Counted from the stretch's first letter, positions 36,869-52,214 are shown. The stretch is DNA of 64,000 nt from Acanthopleura granulata (GCA_016165875.1 JABBOT010000011.1:12029766-12093765), one strand, 5' to 3'. Program-made: numbers and translations. The notes: generated by a model not told the origin, from the sequence alone.

Positions 36869-39800
36869 TGACCAAAGAGATTAGAGGTTCTGCATTATTG
36901 AGGATACGGTGTTAAACAACTATCAGATAGACAACGAATTATGGACGCCGTGCTGTCAAAAAAATAAATAAATAAACAAAAAGTACTAATGTTTAACATT
37001 AATTAACATAATATCAACATGCTATGTGTACCTACTTTCTGTCCCACAATGTGTATCTCTCACACTTAACAGTCACAGAATCATTTATGTTCGTGGATAT
37101 GAGTATATATCCTATATGTGGAACAGATAGGCCCCTAGACAGACAGTAATTCCGTTTCCATGCCCTTTAGCTATAAGCGGATTTCGCAACGCTGGTTTAC
37201 TCGCATCAATATACATCAGCCATCCTTTCATCGATCATCATATACAAGCCGTCCATGTGTCTGAATCATAGAACTAACCGGTTAGGCTCATATAACCTTG
37301 GGGCGGGGAGGGGGGAATATAACAAAGATAATAATAAAAATAATAATAATGATAAAAGAGGCTGAAAAATGTGATATTAAATCAGGCAGATTATTTGATT
37401 TTCCCAAATTAACCCCAAGCATAATTAATTGCATGTAAATTCTCGATACCGTGTCATGTTGCTTGCTTGATTGGGATTACGGTGATTCACATCGCTGGTG
37501 TAATCGGATACCGTGTCCGATCTGTCTTACTGATAATGCCTTTCCTTGTTTCATACATCATGTGAGAAAGAGTAAATTGGACCTGCTGCGGCCTTCTGTC
37601 AGTGGATTTGTCAGGTATATGTGAAGATGTGCGGTTGTTTCCTCTACTAGGATATCTGGTCACCTACATAAAAGTGTAATATTCTTGGACATGGCATTAA
37701 CCATCAAACAAGTCTAACTATTTGGTTCCCCTGAGGATCATGTTGTCTGTAACCAGTACACTTGAAAAAACTAACCTGTGTGATTGCTACAAACAAAATA
37801 TTATGTTATTGCTACAAAATATTGCGTTATTTTTGACAGACTAGCTCTGTTATTCCAGAAAACGTAACAGCAAACGTTTGCATCTTTAACGGGGTTATGT
37901 TTGCTTTGTAAAGATACTTGAAATTCTTAAAGATATGCTTATATTGTATATAATCCTGTGAGCAGTGAGAAGATCCGTGTGTGTGAATAAGTTATGCATG
38001 CCGACATGTTCTCTCTCCACGGGTAACACTAGCTTTCATCTTGGAAGCTTGTATAATGTAGGTGTAAGTAAGTCTATATCCTGTTGTAGAGAGTACTGAC
38101 ATGCCTACACAGGTCCTACCGGGTTGATTACGATCTGACATGCAATGACATAAGGCCATGATTAAATGATCATGCTCACGACACAAACTTCCATTCTTGT
38201 GCAAATGTGCAGCGCTCCAGGCTCAAGTAAAAATGTGGGGCGTCTACACTTCAGTTTGTGAAAGGTTCCGATTTCTTGAAGCCGTGTGAACGAACCGAGA
38301 AGGCGTGCCGAAGCACTTAAATTTTAGTACGCATGTGTAACGTAAGTTAAAGCACTGTGGAATTCCAGCCAATCAAAAAAGCTTTAAAATGAAGATCAGA
38401 TGACGACCAATCGTCCATGTTCTTACATGACCAACAAAGGGAGTTAACCTCTGTTTTGCGTACCTGTCACAGTTTGAATTTGACAGTGTGTCGTACATAA
38501 CTGTTGACATGTTGGTTTGCACATCAAACTCACACGTTTCAAGTATAGATTGATTATAGACGCCTGGTCAATTTACTTATACTTGTTTGTTTTCTTCCAG
38601 GTATGTTTTATTGAGGCAGGGCTTTACAAACACAACAGAAACAATTAGACTTTCACTGATTTCCTGCTAAAACCCACGGAATACTTCCGGCCACTGAATA
38701 GTGAGACATATGCGTGTCGGTCTTACATGATTATTTGGAACCTACCTGTGCCTGGCTGCTCTTTCATCTCAGGTAAGTCTTTGGTGTCATATGAATTTGT
38801 TAAAAGTGTGATAATGATTTTCACCTTTAATTTATAAGTTGCTTTTGTCAACTGCTCATGAAGAATCTTTTATTGCCTTTTTTTTACGAATAGTCGGTCT
38901 GCTGAAGAAAGAATTAATAGACTCGACAAACAGACTAGCCGTCATCTTTGCTGAATGTCGTCCTCGCTTATGTCTTTACACCACCCTCCTTTATCACTTA
39001 AACAATATTCCTCTCTCTATTATATTACACGTTAGTTAATATTAACATCAACATTTTAGGGAACAAATACTTGCAGCAATCCGAAACCGACTCAGTGTAA
39101 TGTTTTTCTCAATAGTTGCCAAACATGTCTCGTTGTTTCCGATCCTGGATATCGTTTTGCTAACAAACTGAATATACAGACAATAGAGTTCCATTCAACA
39201 AGTGGGTTGAAGACAGGACATTTGAAGGGTTTAAACCCAGTGTGATAAAGCCTGGATAAATAAAACGTTATGTTAATTTCACCCAAGTACAGCCCGTTTT
39301 GCACCAGGAAGGTTCTAGCATACAGTATTTTGAAGACCTTATGAATTAGGTCTTTTATGTAAATCTGAACTTTATGGCAACTGGTGGCTTCATTACAATA
39401 TTGTTGGAACAAACTGTACCGTTCTCTCACATTAATACTTGACGAGAAACAATTCTATCGGTTATAGGCGTGCAATGCAAGATAACCAGACTACATACAT
39501 GTACTTTAAACCTTACTTTGGGGGTTGTGTTCACGATTCCACCTGATATAGATTGATCTATACTTCTGTGGATCAGTTCATACACTGAAATTCAATTGTC
39601 TTAAATTGTAGATTTTTCCAGGTGTAAAGGATAACACGAAATAGCAACAATAATCTGGGCAATGAAATAATAATACATTGTACCAAGACTTGGGCATATA
39701 AATACTTGCAGGTAACAGTCGAAACCCACCTCTGGTGACATGTGTTTTACACGGTGTCTTTGAGAACGCGGGGTGCAAAAAGATGAAAGGCAACGCCGCT

Positions 39801-40559
39801 AATTTGGTTGTCCGGAGGGCAAAACTGACCCTATTCTCTTCATGTGGTATGCTCATGTCTACCCAAATGAACCGATGACAGGTACCTGTCTTTTTAAACA
39901 CACTGAAAGACTGTTACGTATGCAAGAAAATGATTTCTGTATGTGTTAATAGGATAAACAAGTCAATGGCTAATCCTTTCCAAATGGTACCGTACTGTAC
40001 AATGCTTGTCATCATTTGACACGAGGCTAGTGAATACGATTAAGTATGTTACAAGTTTGTAGTTTCGGCTGAGTTCTAAGCCACTACTGGGTCGAGATTA
40101 GGGGTTAAACTGCAGTATTAAACCCTATCTGCTTCTCAAGCACTTATCTGTTTTTATTATTTCCTATGATAAGGAAGCAATGAATGGGATCAGCAACTCA
40201 ACTGCTTTTATTATTTTATTTATTTTAATCATCAAGTCATTCATCCATTACACATATTTATTTATTATCGTAGTTGTGGGATAAAGCATTTCTGGCTACG
40301 TATTGCGCAATAAACAGAATGAGACCTGAAAGCAAAATATATTTATTCACACGTATACAAATCCTCTTAATCTACGAGTGGAGACATTCGGATTGGCGCG
40401 GGCAGCATTTCGCCTAGTTATTGGAAAATTTTGAAATTATACACTCTGCCTTAAAGCTTAAATATTTTTTTTCTTGTCGATATAATTCTATAATGTAGCC
40501 CCAATGTTTTTACGTGACCTACGCCAAGGGACTTTCGGAGTTCTTCCTCTGAGGCGTGT
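36869..40559. other. Non-coding, nothing recognised
   Basis: AT-rich, with an AAATAAATAAACA run near 36960 and the ATA microsatellite. Confidence 0.5.
37325..37356. repeat. (ATA)n-type microsatellite
   Basis: A GATAATAATAAAAATAATAATAATG-type run. Confidence 0.8.
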
Positions 40560-40776
40560 GTTTAATGTAATGTTTTGTGAAAGTTAATTTACTTCTCACG
40601 AAAGTGATTTTGTTTTCCCGCCCCTGCTAGCCAGGATATCAGGTTCCAGGGGCGTAATCAGTGATTAGTGGTTTATTGTAATTTTTTACGAAAGTTATCT
40701 TTTGTCTCACCACGTACTTCCACCCCTACTGGAGAGGGTATCAGCTTCCAGGAGCGTTATGGTCAGTGGATTACAA
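40560..40776. repeat. ~110-bp diverged tandem duplication
   Basis: TTTAATGTAATGTTTTGTGA and TTTATTGTAATTTTTTACGA head two copies. Each continues through CGAAAGT, CGCCCCTGCT/CACCCCTACT and ATCAGSTTCCAGGRGCGT to a GTCAGTG-like end. Confidence 0.65.
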
Positions 40777-43539
40777 CCCCTGTAAATCTAATTAAAAGGC
40801 GGCAGCCTTTGATCTCATTCATTAATTTCACACCTACTGTTATCCATATGGAAACCGTGTGGTAATTGAGTGACTCAATGGCGCAACCACGTGTGAATTG
40901 TTTATGGAATTAGGTCTTTACAGGTAGCCAACATTAAAACCTTAATGTCAGTGCAATTTCTCCTTTTAGATATAACTGTATACCGCAAAGCAATATCAGA
41001 TGTAAAATAGGAAATCAATGAAAATATTTAAATATCCATGGGATTTTGACCTCAGTATTATATTTGAGCGGCGAGTCACCATGACGGCATCCGATGCTGT
41101 ACTGCCAGACATCGAAACATGGTCGTCATTCTGCAATATCCATTTAATCAATGCTTTCGCCGTTTTACATCTTCTGTCAAACAAAGTTGATCCATAATTC
41201 TCAGTACATTTGAGGATGATGAGTTCATGGCCAAACGCTTATACATTCTCACAGATTTCGATATTTAATGAAACCAAATGATGTAATTCCCAAATATGCA
41301 ACGCTGCTGAAGTGTTTGACGAGGACAAATGTTCAAACGATCAAGTTCAAAGATTTAAAAAAATATATATATATTGAATGAAGTAATATCATGTAATTAA
41401 TAAATATACATTCAATATTTACAAGTATTGCGTGAGTTAATTTTCTTGTCTGAAGGCTGGAGTTGATGAACTTGTGCTACTCATTGTGATGGCGACAAAT
41501 TTACCTGTACTGATTAATTTCCAGGTGTACTCTATACGTAATGTCGCGTTCAAATGAAGTGAAGAACGTTTGTCAATCAATGGCCAGTGTCAGTACAATA
41601 GGGTAAACGTAGGAGCCGGAGTTAAACATAAACTTTGCAAACCCACAAACAAAGGGGAACTTGATCCTGGTCAAAACGGGTGCCAGACTGACGCATGCGC
41701 CGTGACATCAAACAGGAAGTCATGTTGACTTGCCAGGACCTCCCATGGGAAACAATGGCGTCGTTGTACCGTCCGGTTATGGTTGTATTTTATGTGCAAC
41801 CAAAAAGCCTCCTCCACTTGACTCTTCCATTGACATTGTCCGTATGTTCGCGAAAAATCCAGTATGATATTCCATAGAGAAATCGTATAAACTGATTCCT
41901 GTTTATAACTGATCGATCGAAGTTGCCAAGCAATATAGTAAAACGGCAAATCAGAAATGTCCATACCCTTGAAACACACATGCCATGCATAATAAACATA
42001 TCAAAAGACTTCTTTAAGTGTACGGTCTGGTCAAGGTACCTCTTAGTATTGCAAATCTTAAGCAGGTTAAAGATCTATAATGAGAAAAACTACATCGCAG
42101 AGAAGAGCGACGACAGTATGACAGCTAAGAAAGTGGACACAAGTAATCTTGCTTATAAATGCAAACACATACATGGTATTAAGCCCTTGTATAGTCCATT
42201 TATATAGGTGTGATTTTTCTTTAATTTTATCCCAACGACAGCCATTTTCTTACATTATTCCACGCCAAAGTGTTACCTGCTTTTGGACAAAGTTAACACA
42301 CCCATGTGCTCTGATAACTTTCGTATTTCATATACACTTGGAATCTAAAACCACTTATAACTTGCGGTTAAGTGACACTTGTAAAAAGCAGGTTTGAGAT
42401 TGGACAATAACTGGGTTGTAGGCGGTTAGAAGATGACAACTTTATACCACTGCATTAGGAGTGTTGGTGACATTCCTGGCTATTGTTGGCCAAGCACAAT
42501 GAGCCGGATCGTTGAACAATCACAGATGTTAATGAAGCATAAAGGTATTCGTCCAGGTGAGAATTGACACTGGACTACCAAGAAGTGCACGACTTGAACA
42601 TGACTTACACATGTCCGATCCGAGAGGTAACACCTCGCGCGTGGTCTGCAGGTAAACGATCACAAACCCAGCTTTTATCACAACTGTCAATCTAGCCAAA
42701 CAGCTAGCTGCTTCTTTACCAGAAGAATAAAAATCTCCGCCAAGCGGAAATAAAATGACTGCAGTGCAATGCGTCCAGTGTCCGCAGACTGACAAGGGTG
42801 GAGGCTCCTTTAGAATGCCGCTCTGTTACAGCACCGTGCCCATAAAGAAATTCCGCGGATTTTATTTAGTAGACAGATAATCCTGGTTGTGTGTATGAGA
42901 GAACCCTCGTCGTATTGGGAATCAGCTGACCGGAGAAAGTGATGTTTTTGTAGAACGTACTCGTGTGAAAGTCTCAGGGAATTAGGCATATCCTCCCTAT
43001 GCCCGTGGTAAGAGGCCCAGCCCCTATCCCCCTCCCAACTTAATTCACACTGGTTACCTGCACCATTTTTATGTTGAAATTCCCGTGTACGTCTATTCAC
43101 CTTGTGCTAATACCGTAATCTTCCAAGAATGAATGGTTGCATCAGTTTCCAAAACATATTTTAGTGTCGTGCAAAACGCAGAACTGTCGAAGTAACATTT
43201 CCAATCTTTGTGTATTTTATTAAATGGCACCGAATTCTTTAACCCAATATCAGAAAACGCAAGGTATCATAATAACTGAAAAGATGAAGCAAAATGCTAG
43301 TTTCCTTTCATAAACTGATTGATACATTATAAATTCAAGGTGCCTAGTGATGATTAAATGTGATTTCTTCTTTGCATGAGTTGGCTCTAAACATGGGTTA
43401 TTAAGTTTACATCTACCGTTGTATCTGTAGATTACAAGTGTATGGAGACAAATTTTCTGAAGTTACAACGATTATTTCGCCTCTGTTGCAATATAGCACA
43501 ATCCGAGCCCTTAAACCCACGAAGTCCGCAATTTGGTGA
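40777..43539. other. Non-coding, nothing recognised
   Basis: GAGGTAACACCTC (42624-42636) is a small palindrome of the AGGT half-site type. Frames up to 102 aa have no motif. Confidence 0.5.
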
Positions 43540-43790
43540 TTACAGCTGTGACACAAACATCAACGCAAAGGTTTAAAATGTTTGCCCTGGGTCGACATGT
43601 GATACTCGCTTTGCGGATGTTTGCACGCTGGGAACTGTGGCCCTTGTGTTGTGGCGAGCAAAGCGACAAAGCCGGGTCATGTGTGCAATTTCTGGTCTGT
43701 TTACATACAGCGGGTTCTGCGGCTGAACGGCAAGAGATTCGGCTTATGTCAAACATGCACGCGCCTCCATGGTAAAACAGTTGGGTAAAA
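43540..43790. other. GC-richer unique stretch, possible regulatory element
   Basis: No coding motif. It contains TGTTTGCAC and TGTTTAC forkhead-like words and overlapping short frames on both strands. Confidence 0.2.
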
Positions 43791-44109
43791 GACACCCTGG
43801 AACCCCCTCTCTCATTATACTGTGTGGGATTGATTCTTGACGTACGTTCGATCCTTTGTACAAATAATTTTAGATCTAACTCGTGAACACATATCTAAAA
43901 AGCCGGCAAAAGGCAGACAGGCCAGGTAACTTTTGCCAAAACATGGCTGCGATGTGAAAACCAGCAAGTCTGCGTAACAGTGCATAAACTTCAATACTCT
44001 TGGAATAATTAGGTGTGGATTACGCTACCCTGAGTGCAATTGCCTCCATGCTCTTTGTCCACTGATTGCATCTTTGTTAGTAGTTTACATAACTACCGTC
44101 TGCTGCGTG

Positions 44110-44395
44110 ATTGAGATTCCTTAATTACTCTGTGGCGTGATAGAACGGCATTCACACCAAAAACCACCGGAGAGCAGACCTGGGGACGTGTCTTTATCAA
44201 ATCTCCGGATAATTAGCGCCTTTGGGGTCACGGATGATAACATCGCTGCAGGAATTCGCCCGCTTTTGCCATTCGGTTGTCCCGTTTCATGCAATCCCAT
44301 TGCCCGAGGTATTTCAGGCTTTATAGCACAAGCGAACATTTTCGGTCGCAATTGGTGAAAGCTGATGGGTTTTGGCGAGTCATTGTATGCTGCAA
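44110..44395. other. GC-richer unique stretch, possible regulatory element
   Basis: Frames of 73 and 76 aa on opposite strands cover the same bases, so coding is not supported. The complexity is high and no repeat was recognised. Confidence 0.22.
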
Positions 44396-47300
44396 AGCGA
44401 TCTTAACGATACTTAGGCGTGTGCATTGAACAAACAACGAATGAATCACTCAGTTTGTCGTCTGGTATGTTTACCTGGTCTTCTATTCCAAGAATTTAAA
44501 TTAAATGCAATACACTCACCAGACTTCTTTCCGGACAATGCGTTAATAAAGAGACCATTTCTAGCTCACGCGTTTGCTTTGTGAATACGGCTTGAAGGCA
44601 AAATTACGCCAGGTAAAGAGATTCCTATAAAGTGTTTGCAAAAGAACTTGTTCGGTCTTCCTTCTTTACCATGGAGTAAAGCAACAATTATGTAACTAAA
44701 CCAATTATAAACAACCACCTTGTTGGAACACACAGATATCTTACAGAAGCAGCACAGATATATGTACCTGCAGAAATGTGTAGTTGTATTGGGTTTTCTC
44801 ACATTGGAAGGTATATGCACGTGTACGTTTTTCTTTAAATCTCAAACCAAAAGAAGTTGGTCTAGTAATACCGACATTGGAATTGAAAAAGTGTTATTCC
44901 ATCTTATTTACAACAAGGAAGGATTTCCGTTCCACAAACCCTGTATTTAACCAGTCCATCAATCATTTTGTCGGCCATTGAATTGTATCCCTGAGTATCC
45001 CTGAAATTGGGCACCAATTATGCAGCTCTCTTTTCGTATTTAACCAATATCTTTCATTCGAAAAAAAATGTTGTGTGACACAGTAAAAATGTGGAAGCTG
45101 TGATGTGTAAAGGCGCGGATTTGGTTTCAAACATCAAAGGCATCACCTGTACCCCTCTTCTTCTGTTTTCTAATTTTAATCTTCCCATCTCACCTTGGCA
45201 AGCCTACTTTGTGCACTGGGATAGATTTGGTTTTTAAACTCTTGACATGATGGGGTATGACATGTTTTACAGTGTATCCGATACAAAGTCACCCTCGTGG
45301 AATTAGCTAGGTGCGAAGTTTTTCATAAATTGATGGCCGTTTTCTTCACTATAAACGTATTCATGCTGATCTTAAGATGGTTACATGTAAAGAGTTTCCA
45401 CCGGTCAGAACATTTTACATAGCTTTGCTCGTGAACACATCACGTAATTCTTGCAAGCATCTTAAAGCCCTACATTTTTTTTCTTTTTTCTTTTGCTGAT
45501 CGCAATGTGAGCACGTGTTACAAGGTATTTGGACAGGAACTTTGTCAAGGCGACCTCTGCTTTGCTGCGCAGAAGTCCAGCTATGGACACCATCAGCATG
45601 TTTCAGGTTCTTTAGCACTTCCCGGTTATTGCGAAATACGAAAGCGAAATGGATTCCTTTCCCAGCTGGTTGAAATTAATTTCAGGACTAAAAACAACAT
45701 ATGCTGAAAAGAAAGAAAGCATCAATGACAGGAGTTAAATTTACGCTTTTCTGGGATTCAATTAACAGGGTTTAGTATTAACCTTATTTCCGAGCAGAGT
45801 GGCCGCAGTGATTTCATTCAGTTGAATGGCGAGCAAACTAACTAGTATTTGGATCAGTCTTTGATGGTCGGCCAAATAAAAAAAAAAAACCTTATGTCGA
45901 CAAATGTTGAAACAATTTCCTAGTTAGTTTTCCGGTTCTTCTGATGATTGTAATTTATACAGCCTGCGCATGTTTGATACCTCTGTGTGTCTGTTCAACA
46001 CCGGAAGCTGCTGTTTTGTCATTGGAGACCGATTCGTGTCAAGTATTTCAATGCTGCGCGTTACAAAGAAATAGGTGTCTAAAAGTTTAAGTTAGCATTC
46101 CCCAGTGTTTGAGTTTGATTTGTACATGACTCATGTGCTCTTATGCTTCACCCATGCCACAGCATACGTTTTGTCAACAGAGGGCGCTGTTCATCATCGG
46201 GCTGCAACCATTAATATAATTCTTACCTCATGGCTATCGCTTCCGGGTCACATCCCCGAGTTATTTAAGGTCAAAGTTCATGCGTCTGTGGCACCCACGT
46301 GCTAGTTGATGAATCCTGTTCATTGTAGAAAGTTGAGAAACCTTTAGGAGTAAATCAAATTTAAATTAGGGACGTTCATGTTGTGTACGGAGCGGGAATG
46401 ACCGAACGTGTGATGATGGGTGTCAGAGTTTTCCCGCTTGAGTTTGACGGCTCGACGCTAAATATTTTCTTGAAAACAGCAAAAGTTAAACACCCTTGAT
46501 ATCAGTTAAAGGGTATGTACTTCCTATAGAAAGATGAAAGAGAGATAGGGCTCGTGAGAAAAACACTAGACATTGGCAGCCATTCGCATCCTATAACAGA
46601 GTTTTTCACCATGGAGTCTTCAGAAAAAGTGAGAATATTTTCTAGTTTCGTTGAGATTTACCGAATACATATAACACTGATATACAACCATCCTGAAAAT
46701 GAACTTAGATATCGAGCTTTGAGGTTTTGCCCCTCTAAAGGCCGAGATATGTATTCAGTACAGGCGATAATATCACCAAAGCTTACAGAAGTTCCCCTTC
46801 GGACTGGTACACAGACTTTTCCCCTTGAGCGTACTGTTATTATAGGGTACGATTGTATCAAGGCCTGTTATATGAATTCGCAAGGCGTTTCAATTTATAT
46901 TTAATAACTCCCGGATTGAAACGGCTTATTTACTGTGCAAACGAAGGAACGGTGTCCTGGCTTTTTATAATTAAAACACTTGGTTTCCTACCAAGAACGG
47001 TCACCGGAGACCTTTGTTATAACTTAGGGTGATGTATTCGCGATGGTACCCGAATAATATTTTAAGGACATATCAAATCCGTGACCCTTATAATTTTCTT
47101 AAGGATGCACAGATTTCAAAAGGTAATTGTGAAGGGCTGTATGTATCTTCACCTCAAAAAGCCTTTTGTGCAGCATACACCGGTGGAAAAATGGAGCAGA
47201 TAGCATGACTGGATATGATTCTTCTTGGGTATTATACCAGGTCCTTCCATTCCAGCTATTAGGAACCTACATGCTGAGCTATTCATCGTGTTTGTATGTC

Positions 47301-50300
47301 GTGTTGTTGGTTGAATACGCTCCAGGTTATAATCACCTGGTCTCGAAGGGTCATTTGGTGGACTTTCATATTTCTGTGACTAACAAGAGATATCCTGTGG
47401 GTGGTACAAGAACGCTGAGTTAACGTGGAAGTCTTGTGTACATGTACACTAATATAATGCAGTATTCATTCCTATCTCGCTCCTATATTTACTTATGCAG
47501 TTTTCACTAAATCTCGTTTCAGATGTATTTTCTGAACAACTTCTTTCTGAAACATATAACGTAATATTTTAAACCCTTTACATGCACTTTTATAAAACTA
47601 AATAGGTGTGATCTTTGCCAGGATTTTTTTTCCATACGCAGAGAAACTTGCGTCACTTGAAGCTTTCGACAAACGCCGGCCGTTTTTTATATCTTCACTT
47701 CATGTTACGAATTTCAATTTGCTCACTTTTGGGCAAACACTTCGCTGCAATTGAAAGATCACATAAACAGAATGTCCTGAGAACAAGGCATTCATTTTTC
47801 ACACCGTCTGAACAGTGATAAATTCTGATTTCGGATTCGTATGAAAGGGATCCTCATATTACCATCCATCTAAAGCTTTAATACACTAAACTTATTACTT
47901 TCAATGGAAATTTTACGCGCTGGCAAGAATTCTCGACTGTTCGGAACAACAGGGCTGTTTGTGTTTACAGCTGCTACAAGCAACTGCGTAAATTCTCCGG
48001 TTTGTTGGTCTGTCTAACTGTAAACACTTTATGTTTGAACATACATGGGTCATTCACTTAAATAGGGGCTCAGGAACAGGGCGACATCAATGTTTTTGTG
48101 GGATATTTTAAACTGCCTTGGGTCTTCATAATAAAGATGAGCCATTCAAGGAGAACAGTTGATCTGGATGACCTCGTGGCAAAGTTGTTTTATTTAGATG
48201 TTATCTCGCCTGAAGAAGTATTAACTTGTTAACTTAGGTTTATACAGCCACACCTTCTTATAAGCAATTCGATCACATCTATATATAAGTATGCAGGAGA
48301 AAATATTAATTAGCATTGGTTTTATTTACGTGATTACCGCGATGTGTATACATTTACAGGTTGTAAGAGCTAATTTAATTGACGTAATGTTCAGAATACG
48401 TTAATGTGGATGCAACTGTTAATCTGTGCTTTGAAAATAACGACACAGCTATCTGAGGTGAAGAAATAATTAATACGCATCATTGAATAAAAGTTGCATC
48501 AATCGCCTTAATGAAAGGTAAGTGTATTCTTTTATGTCACAGGTATTTTACCTCGCTCAGCGTGAATCGCCTTTTTGCTGCATAACCATCAGGTGGAACG
48601 TGAGAGTGGCTCATTGCTTACGCTCTTCTCACTTATTTGTCGGTTGTTTATAAATAGGCAAGCGGACACACGTTTAGTGATAATTACCCCTACCTTAGAA
48701 AAAAGTTGTCTCTATATACAAACACACACCACCATATGTCGTTCCTAATGGCTCTTTCAGCTCCTGAAATGACATTTTTTTCTAGAGCTTCGTGTGAAAT
48801 GGTTTGCCTGTGACCTAAAAAGAGAAATTTTCCTCGCTGACTTTGCATCTGTTCCTTTTTTTCTATTAGATTCGAGGCTTAACTGGTCTTAGGGAAATAT
48901 CTTTTGTTTACCTTCCGTTATTTTTGTGCCGTAACTGACCACAGTGTTTAACGTTCCGTGCGAAGGGCAGATAACTCAACCTTGCCTGAAGGCGAACCCA
49001 TCAGATGTTCAACAGCTCGGAATGTACAATTAAATCTCAGATGTAAAGCAGTAGGCATAGAGTTAATTGAGGACCCATCGCAGTTATTTTCTGAACTTGA
49101 ATACATGATAATTACAACCCGGTAGCTGACAAAAAGACTCCCACAACTGAGACATAAAAATACACTTTACGCTGTAATTGTATGACTTTTTCTAACATTT
49201 CTTTTTTTCAAGTGTTTTAGCGCTACTCGTCATTTCGTCATCCTCATCTACACATGACAGCTGTCTTTGCCACCTTGTCAAGACTTATTATTGCTCTGTT
49301 CTAAATATGACAGTTTCACTGCTTCAGTAGTGTGTTGAATTCTCGATTTGCTTAGCAGAGACTACACAAATAGGAATCACCAGACAGAAAATAAAACTTC
49401 AGCCGTAAAACTATATTTATATAAGCAAAAGAAATCCGCTAATCTCACGAGTTCTCGCCATCGCTTAGTTTTTCATGCAATAAACAAGTTGCTCTTATGC
49501 TTGCTCAAGTGCGAAAATCACATTGCTTGTGTTTCACTCAACGTTTTTCTCGGCTAGTGTTGTATCGCATTTACTCATAAAGTGAATCATGATATCTGTC
49601 AAATATTATCATTTAACTGAAACAAAATCATTGCATTTGACGAACAACCAATTCTCAATCCAATACTCGTTGCACAAGCCATTCACGTGCTGTCAAGTCA
49701 TTCAAATCAATCACTCATCCTCTAACCCTGTCATTATTTTACACACTGATCTAAAAAAAAATGTCAAAGTCAGCTTAGTTCTCAAGTAACTTTTCCCCAT
49801 GGCCACTTGTGTCCCAGACGAATGAGTATAATCGTCATTATAAACGCAGGAACGAATAATAGCCCACAAAGCTTTGTTACCATCTGATCGTAGCCGAAAT
49901 ACACCGTTACATATTCCCTATAAATGTAGGGTGTCAACCATAAGGTTTGTGTTGTTATTGATCTTTGTTTTGGTTTGGTAAACTCTTCCACATTAAACGA
50001 CAAACTTTTCTAAGCCGGATAACCTTACAAATATGCATGACCTTGTCAAACGCCCGAGACTTTGGAGTCTTAGCATCAAGTCCGATATTCGTGTAGAATT
50101 CAAAATAGATATGAATGTTTTACACCCTAAATAAGCGGATTTGGATAAAACAATCACAGTTATTACTAACACCGTCTGTATACTAAAACGTCCACCCGCA
50201 ACTTCTGCAATATTGTGTCTTTGTACTCTGTAATCCTTGGTTCCGTTATTGCTACTATAAATCAAACTTGTTGCCAATTTCGACTTGCCCACAGGTCAAA

Positions 50301-51846
50301 ACCTCGTAGGTGGCAATTGTCACCAATGATGGATGGTTGGTTGCTCGCTTCCTCTCCGAAAATTACCCGGCGGCAGTTTTGACCGTCCGACCCTCTGTCG
50401 TAGTAACAGGTCACCTCGTGCTTTGACACTGAATAACAAATTAATTCTTCCAAACTGCAATACCCGGATCACGAGGGTTTTAGCATATCATTATAGATAA
50501 GGATCTATTGGTACAAATTACAACCTAGAAGTATAAGACAAACATATATCTTTATTGGCCGTGTACCCGATTTATTTTCTGATACAAACCAAAACACATC
50601 ACGTACAACGTTTACTGTGCTTTTGATTTGAAGGCAAAGTTTAATTCTTTAGCTGAGAACAGCTAGCATTTCCCTAACATATCAGTCTATGTGGATACCT
50701 GTGTTCTTTTATAATCTCGCATATTTCAAAGGTAATGTTTGGTTGTTTGTAAATGTTCAGTAATCCATAAAAATGTATATTAAAACAGAGTACATAACAA
50801 CCTGGTATAAGAGCAAGCGCGTCAGATCCACAAATTAAAGGAAGCTGATATAAGGTTGAAAGTCCTCTAATAGGTAGATGTAAATATCTTCACTTATACA
50901 TTCGGTAGTTCTGTATAATAGTTCACTTGTCTATCAGAATCCTTCACGTGTTACAATGCCATTCTTGTACCTGGACAATAAATCAATGATACACGTATCG
51001 ATCACCCGGACAACTCTATACAAAACATGTGATGCAGATCAATGGGTAATTAATTTACCAGGTGTAATACCCAAGTTTATTTCCGGTACTATTACATACT
51101 TATTTCCATACTTACTACATGGGCGTGATAACTAACAGAGATAAAACCCGCACGTGGGGTAGATAAGTCCGTACAGAGGTATTACTTAGCTCCAGGTATT
51201 GTCAGGAATAATAGGCTTTAACATATCTCTTATCGGCTGGATATATTTTTAGAATATAATAGGGTGTTGTTGTTCCTGGCCGCTTTTCTCTTAATTCCAT
51301 ACCATACAGTACATCACAGTTTCATACAAGGGCTGTACCTCTGAATCATCATCCATTATTAAAGCCAACCAATCAATCAGTGAATCAGTCAGTTAATCTG
51401 TTCTTAACTTGAACTGTAGCGTCAGGTGCAAACTTCGATCATGGAATTGTACCCTAGCAGTTTCTGCTATCAAAGCTATAATTGTCAGTCAGAATGTTTG
51501 TGTAGGATAGGATTTTGTACACTGTCTTCAGATTCACGCTATAAAATAGTTCGGATTATGATTCCACGCCACTGTAAGTTTTGGGTAATGAACTAAAATA
51601 GGCCTAATTTGCGTAACCCAAAGAAAAATTGGAGATTCTCATCAGACCGGAAGTTACATCGGCGGATTTAGCCCAAAGGGGGAAGTCCCTAATCATGATT
51701 ATCCGACGCCTGGACATCTGACAATCCTATCGTAACACTTGTGAAATTATCTGATTTCTGAGTGCTTTTTGCCGCTACGTCGATTCTACACCTAGAGAAA
51801 ACTCAGCCAGGGGTGACGTCGTAAGAAAAAGAGAGAATCTTGTCTA
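44396..51846. other. Non-coding, nothing recognised
   Basis: CCAGGTTATAATCACCTGG (47322-47340) is a palindrome of two CAGGT boxes. The frames at 46554-46904 (116 aa) and 49782-50453 carry no recognised domain. Confidence 0.45.
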
Positions 51847-52214
51847 CAGGTAACGCTTGGCTGGGCAGGTAAATCTGTTCCCTGGGGCTGTTGGGTATAT
51901 TTAGTGTTTAGCGTGGGTTTAGGGCTTGTTCAAGTGAAGAAGGTTTACAGACGACACTGGCATCAGTCAGGTGCGGACAGACTGAGCCGTATCTCAGCCG
52001 TTGGTTTTTACTTGGCGAGGAGTTTACCTGTGCTCACGGTATCATCCAGAGTGTTACCTGCTTGAGCTTACGTTATTGTCTTGGAAATGTAAATGGTACC
52101 TGGATTTTTAACCCCGATGTAGAGTTCAAAAATATGTTACCTGGAGCCGTCTTTGTTCTATAGCAGGTGAGTTATGATTGTTGATTAATACAATTCGCGA
52201 TCAACTCACAGGTG
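51847..52214. promoter_or_regulatory. Cluster of nine CAGGTA/CAGGTG boxes; possible enhancer or alternative leader exon
   Basis: CAGGTA/G, or its complement, occurs at 51847, 51866, 51968, 52025, 52055, 52097, 52138, 52164 and 52209. Roughly one per kb would be expected by chance. Snail and ZEB zinc-finger repressors and some bHLH factors bind such boxes (established). The box at 52164 also forms part of a good donor, ATAGCAG|GTGAGT, so an alternative cadherin leader exon could end at 52166. No coding frame is seen. Confidence 0.4.
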
